Below are positions 58,948 through 64,000 of a DNA stretch of 64,000 bases, in pieces. This stretch comes from Warburgia ugandensis (Eukaryota; Streptophyta; Magnoliopsida; Canellales; Canellaceae), in contig CP141132.1 in NCBI GenBank assembly GCA_035236585.1, forward strand, positions 63,275,880 to 63,339,879, read 5' to 3'. Under the pieces are notes generated by a model. It was given only the letters and a program-made list of their open reading frames with translations, did not search any database and was not told the DNA's origin. The position numbers and the translations under genes were made by a program. The stretch's first letter is position 1. Every line of letters starts with the position of its first letter.

Positions 58948-61900
58948 TAGGGATGCAAACCAAATACAATAGATTAATACAAACTATTTAAAATGGAAAA
59001 GAAATGAGAAATAGAGACAAAAAAAAATACAACCCAAAAATATAAATATACTAAACATCATACATGTCCCATTACTAAGTAATGAAAAATATAAAAGTAC
59101 AAATTAATGTAAATGAACTATTCCAGAGTCTTCAGTTGGTTAAGGTGCTCATGCACCGTTAATTATGCTTGTAATGTCTTCACTCTTAAGCAAGCTCATT
59201 CATACCATACGTGCCTCCTCTAGCAAATAGCTGGTTGAGGTGCTCCTAGAAGTTCCATCATTTGCAGCATAGCTTCCTCAGGCATTTGCACCTCCTCTAG
59301 AAGAGCAATACCTTCGTTACGTTGGACAACATTAGGTTGACTACTAACTTTGTTACTGGTACTCATATTAGACGGTCCTGGAAATGTGATCAAGAAAATA
59401 GTTTGATTACATATGCAGTTTTGAAAGATATATCTTGCTAAAATATGAACATGAAGTAGTGTTGGATGATACTTACTCTTGTTCCAAAACATGCAGACGT
59501 TTGATACTTTCTCCTTTTGAACTGAACTTCAAGCGTAAGATACAAAGACTATTTCTAAGAAATGTAGGATATGAATAAATATGATCATGAGTACCTTGAA
59601 AACAAAAGCAACATAGTTTACACCACTAAGAAGGTCTTAATAGAGCATAATAGTATTCAAATGAATCAAATGACTGTAATAACAACTGATTGGTGATTAA
59701 CCAGCACATGAGAGAAATCCACTTCCATCAATATCAAACATAGCAAATTAATGTAAGTTATGAAAATTAGACAAGTACAAATTAATCAAAATGAATTATT
59801 CCAAAGCCTTCAGTTGGTTGAGGTGGTCTTGCACTATTACTTTATGCTTACAATGTCTTCAGTAAGCTCATCCATATCAATAGTAATGGTAGAGTCTACA
59901 ATGATGTAGAATAAACATGTATTAGCCATTACTTAGTTCTTAAAAATATAATATATATATATGTATCACATAAAATATGGTTTAAATATAGAATCATAAA
60001 TTATTATCTTTCAATGCTTGTACTATATCTGGCTTTAAAGTAGTCCTATATTGGTCAAGAACTTGATCATCAATACTGAAAGCAAACTCTGATGCAACTG
60101 TAGATATAAGAATGCTCAAGACATCACAAGACATGGCAACAAGTTTAGGATGCTTGAAATCAACATTTTCATCAAATATAAATGTAAATAAGGTTATAAA
60201 ACTCTTGTTTTTATGAGATAAGAGATTATTAATCAACCAATTTGTATTGATTGCCTTTCCAGAATGCAAGAATGTCCACCTTTGACTCTTGCAACCTTGG
60301 TTCATCCAAATAAAGCTCCAATTGTGATTTTTGCATAGCCAAAGAACATTCTTCACTTTCAAATGAATCAAATTCCTAATGCAAATGTAATTAAATTATT
60401 CAACTTAATGTAAGACAATTCATAATAAATTATATTATCCTAAGCGAGATATGAAAGATATAAATATAATTACCTTTATCGCATCTAAAACCTCTTGACT
60501 ATGTGACAAGTTCTGTCTATCATCAACATCAAGAGCACTACCTCTAGCCATAGAGGAAGATGAGGAAGGATTAGGGAACTCTTAATGATATATTCATTGA
60601 AGAGAGAGAATAACTTTTTTGGAACTTGAGCCAACTCCAAGCAACTATTACTAAACAATTTCTTGTATGAGAATTTTACAAAAGAGAGCTTATATCGAGG
60701 ATCCAACACACATGCAATTGTCAAAATGGTGCTAAATTCATACCAATACTTGGAAAACTTCGCAAACATTTGAGTGGATATACTCTTCATAGAGTCATCA
60801 TCACTTTTGATGTATTATGTTAAACTCAAATAAATTACAAATACTACACGAAAGTAGAGATTTGCTATAGGATACTTAGATTCAGAAAACATGTGGGTAG
60901 CATCATAAAAAACAGCCAAAAGCTTCAAAAAATTTGCATCCATTTTCCATTCATCTATAGAAGGATAGTGCTTATAATTTAAATCACTTAGTTCTAAGTG
61001 ACAAAATGCACTTTGGTTATAAAGAGACTTTCAAGCATCACGTAGGTTGAATTGCATCTTGTAGGACAACCTGCCTTAAGCCCTTTTTGGTCTCAATTGA
61101 CATGTGATTTGCACACTCTAAAATTTTTTGTTTTCTACCTTACGATGCTTTGACATACTTAATGCTCTCTTGAATTTTTTGAATATCACCATCTATTTCT
61201 TTCAAACCATCTTGCACAATCAAATTCAAAACATGACAACAACAATGAAGATGAAAGAACTCTCCACCACAAACAAGTGTGTTTCTGATATTCAATTGAT
61301 GCCTTAACAACTCAATAGAAGAATCTTAGCAAAAGCATTGTTTAAAGTGATTGACAAAATCTTTTTTTGAATCCCCCATTCCCCTAATAATGAGTATACT
61401 TTTTCTGCTAATGATATTCCATTATATGGAGGTCGTAGAAAACCAAAATTTAATATCCTCTTGTGTAAGATCCACTCACTATCTAGAAAATATGCTGTGA
61501 GGCTTATATAACCATCACTAATGCAAAAAAGTCCACAAATCAGATGTTAAACTTATCATACTAAGTATCAATTCTAACATCTCTTTTATCTTTCCTTTTT
61601 CTCTTCAATACATTCTTAGTACATTTGCTTTTACTATATTTCTACTAATCAAATGCAAATCGGCACCCAAATATTTTAGTATAGTTCTAATTCCATCATA
61701 CTCAATAAATTGAAAAGGAAAATTATACATAACAACTGCAACTGCTACTAACTCACGAAAAGCTTCAGGATCAAACTTTTCATAACTTAATTACATACTC
61801 CCTTAACTTTGGGATAAAAGCAACTGCCCTATATCACAAGAGCAGCTCTATTGACGAGTCTTTCATGTACCAAATTTGCTGTTGCAAATATATACTGTGG

Positions 61901-62060
61901 AGTACTTCTTGCATTTACACCTTTGTGTTCAAAAAAATTCCAAACTGGAGACATTAGCTTCCTATGTTTTTTACCACTATTGGATTTCAAAACTAACTCC
62001 ACATTCTCCAAATCAACAAGCTCATCATCATCCTTGTTGTCTTGCACCAGATTCAAATTA
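58948..62060 (-). mobile_element. hAT (Ac-like) DNA transposon, decayed
   Basis: A candidate terminal repeat, tagggatgcaaac at 58,948, resembles the Ac end TAGGGATGAAA. The transposase is on - between 62,056 and 59,994: an N-terminal segment with 'SPVWNFFE' (BED-finger position, cysteines not evident), 'GEFFHLHCC-HVLNLIVQDGL' (about 61,270-61,210), 'IETKKGLRQ' (about 61,095), 'YWYEFSTILTIACVLDPRYK' (60,755-60,695), and a C-terminal hAT dimerisation domain, 'HPKLVAMSCDVLSILISTVA' through 'LDQYRTTLKPDIVQAL', with the stop at 59,994. Stops and shifts break the middle in several places, so it is inactive. The partner terminal repeat at the right end was not found. Confidence 0.88.
59097..59885. 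repeat. Two direct repeats of about 110 bp inside the hAT 3' region
   Basis: 59,097-59,206 and 59,775-59,885 share 'gtacaaattaat', 'cttcagttggtt.aggtg', 'tatgctt.taatgtcttca' and 'aagctcat.catat' in order, offset about 678 bp. They flank a 90-codon minus-strand frame (59,492-59,220) of unknown meaning. Confidence 0.8.
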
Positions 62061-62918
62061 TTGATACATTATTACTCCCAACATGTGCCTATATTTCAAT
62101 TGACAAGAAAATTTTAGTTTACAGTAAACACCAATTACTTCATTAATGGTCATACTAATAAGAACATGGAATAGTCATAGAAACATAGAATCAAACAAAC
62201 AAAAATCATACTATATAAAGAATCACATAAATAAGAATCATAAAGAGAATAAGCAAATAAAAACATAATGCTTGAGTGAGGAATAAAGATAGATACAGAA
62301 TTCTAAAGTAAGAACAAATAAGAAACACACACTTGTAGTGCTATAGGTGTGCTCATTGTGTAAGAATTGTTGAAGATATATGGGAAAAAGAGGTTAAAAA
62401 TTCATGAGCAAGAGCAACCATGGATAGTATGAAAGATGAGAATAAACAGTTTTTCTATTTCACAACCTTTTATAATTTAAAGATCTTTTCAGTAAATAGT
62501 TTCCAACTTTGCAGCAGTTAATCTCCTCTTTCTCCTTAATAACACTTTCCCCTGAAATTGTTAGCTATAAGGGGGTGAGTACAAGTACAACAGTTGAAAG
62601 TTATAGTTTACTTGGTTAAGTTAAACCAACATGTCAAAACAAAACAAAAACCATATCTACTATGACAGGCAAGCAACAGAAACTAAGAGAATAGTTAATG
62701 GTATTATGCATCGAGACATGGAGTGATTGAAACTTGAAAGGGAAAAAAACCCTACTAGGGCTTCCACACAAAAGCTCTAAATCTATCCTTCTCGCCTTGA
62801 GGTTATTCTCTATTTCAGTATTTTGTGGAGGGCTTTCTATTTCCACTTTTGCCCTTTGAAATTTTGTATTGCATTCAATAAATTTGGATGTCCACAAAAA
62901 ATGAAGGAATAAAACATA
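62061..62918. other. No recognised gene; right flank of the hAT element
   Basis: AT-rich sequence where the right terminal repeat of the hAT element would be expected but was not seen. A 130-codon minus frame (63,026-62,634) extends into the palindrome region and has no recognisable domain. Confidence 0.4.
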
Positions 62919-63790
62919 CACTAATAAAGGATGGTTAAAGAATAATAGTCCTATTTTAATAATAAATATAGGACGGTTATATAATAATTGTCCTATAATT
63001 TGTGAAAAGTATAAGATAGTTCTCAAGGAACCATCCTTTTTTTTATTTACAAAAAAATTGCCCCAACTCTAACTTTTTATTTTTTAATGTCACATGAGGT
63101 TTGGACTACAAGCAACCTCACTTATGAATGGACACAAATATAGGACTGTTCCCTCAGAACTGTCCTATATATTGTGATAAATATAGGACAGTTATCTCGC
63201 AATTGTCCTATATTTTTTTACAAATATAGGATGGTTTACAAGGAACCATCTTATATTTGTTTCACTCAGTTAAAAAGTTTTTGGTTAGGTGGGTCGAACT
63301 CCAGACCTCACGTTAACAAGTTGTTATTGGGACTGCTTGGCTACTCTTAGCTTAGGTTTTCAGGTCATATCAGATTAAGTTTTTATTTGTTGTAACTACA
63401 TTCAATTAGAAGTTCAGAAGTTAGATGGATTGTCCTAACAACAACTAAAAGTCTACAACTTGTTATTTGTTAATGTCACGTGAGGTATAGAGTGGACTTC
63501 ACTAAAGCCACCTTAGTGTCACTAATAATTTTTAAGTAAAGGACACACAATATAGGATGGTTATTTCAGAATCGTCCTATGTTTGGTTAAATATATAGGA
63601 TGATTATGAAATAGCCATCCTATATTGGTTAGATATATAGGACGGTTCTCAAGGAATCATCCTATATGTTTTTGCCTTACTAAAAAGGTTGTCAGTGAGG
63701 TGGCATGAACTCCAAACTCATGTTAACAAGTTGATGTTGGGACCGCTTGTCTACACTTAGCTTAGGTCGTCAGGTTGCAATAATTTAAAG
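62919..63790. mobile_element. CACTA-like terminal region with palindrome array
   Basis: A CACTA motif at 62,919 is followed by seven imperfect ~33-bp palindromes of the form TATAGGAC(G/A)GTT...AAC(C/T)GTCCTATA, at about 62,967, 63,138, 63,181, 63,221, 63,550, 63,593 and 63,635. Two roughly 390-410-bp units are visible, each with a 'taatgtcac[a/g]tgagg' block, palindromes, and a 'gttaacaagttg.t.ttggga' block. Subterminal arrays of this kind, with direct-repeat 'cgaactccagacctc' boxes, are typical of plant CACTA (En/Spm) elements. No transposase is visible in the window. Confidence 0.55.
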
Positions 63791-63799
63791 TTTTATTCA

Positions 63800-64000
63800 T
63801 TGTAACTGTATAAATGCTAAAAAGCAATCATATCAGTGGCAGTGAGAGTATTCTTCATGAGAAAACCTTGAAAATTCTTCATCTTCAAGACCATTGAGGC
63901 CGTTCCACGCCTTGCAGAGCCCAGGCTTCCAGCAAGCAGAGCAGTAACAACCGACATCCAGTAGCAAGCTAGCAGCCCATTGATTCCTTCTCCGATTCTC
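63800..64000. other. GC-richer right edge, possible coding or captured exon, unidentified
   Basis: Base composition rises to around half GC from about 63,880. The minus strand is open in one frame over the last ~160 bases (contains MSVVTALLAGSLGSARRGTA), and other frames are partly open too. I recognise no product, and the window ends here. Confidence 0.3.

Noticed and set aside
62919-63700. CRISPR-like array
   Set aside because: The repeats are palindromic, vary in sequence and spacing, and lie in plant nuclear DNA; a CACTA subterminal region fits better.

Overview
This is nuclear DNA of a flowering plant. The evidence is GT-AG introns, a plastid-targeted NADP-malic enzyme gene with 20 coding exons, Au-type tRNA-derived SINEs, RTE-type LINEs and typical plant Ty3/Gypsy, Copia, hAT and CACTA-like remains. 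There are no bacterial features, operons or CRISPR arrays. Long introns full of repeats suit a woody dicot or magnoliid; I cannot name the species from sequence alone.

Left third (1-29,200) is the gene-bearing part. The 3' part of a 2-oxoglutarate/Fe(II) dioxygenase gene of the Arabidopsis At3g50210/At3g49630 type runs on + (about 3,379-8,456); its N-terminal exons lie off the left edge or were not found. A complete plastidic NADP-malic enzyme gene runs on - (28,943-20,672) with a TATA box at about 29,140. Between them lie a dead mitochondrial HSP60 (CPN60) copy at 12.6-13.3 kb, a Copia fragment, segmental tandem duplications at 8.7-9.2 and 9.56-9.97 kb, and all of the Au SINEs recognised in the window. 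Several SINEs and one LINE still have clear target-site duplications.

Middle (30,100-42,800): a long compound microsatellite, then a Gypsy element of the Athila/Tat type (30,263-41,428) with long LTRs and gag but no recognisable pol. Its 3' LTR has received a Tekay-type LTR. A 5'-truncated RTE LINE follows at 42.2-42.8 kb.

Right third (43,000-64,000): repeat graveyard. It holds a solo Tekay-like LTR of about 3.0 kb (46,420-49,417), a fossil Tat-type pol segment (about 50.6-52.0 kb), remains of a Tekay chromovirus on - (integrase and chromodomain at 56.0-57.5 kb between two LTR-like regions), a decayed Ac-like hAT transposon on - (58.9-62.1 kb), and a run of seven imperfect palindromes (62.9-63.7 kb) that looks like the subterminal region of a CACTA element. 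I recognise no intact host gene right of 29.2 kb; the last 200 bases are GC-richer and may be coding, but I could not identify them.

I found no undescribed biological system. The two host genes are ordinary metabolic genes: malic enzyme supplies NADPH and pyruvate in plastids, and the dioxygenase acts on an unknown small molecule. The points most worth a second look are the short transit-peptide exon of the malic enzyme, a possible early-stop alternative exon in the dioxygenase, the converging SINE pair beside its first visible exon, and the palindrome array.
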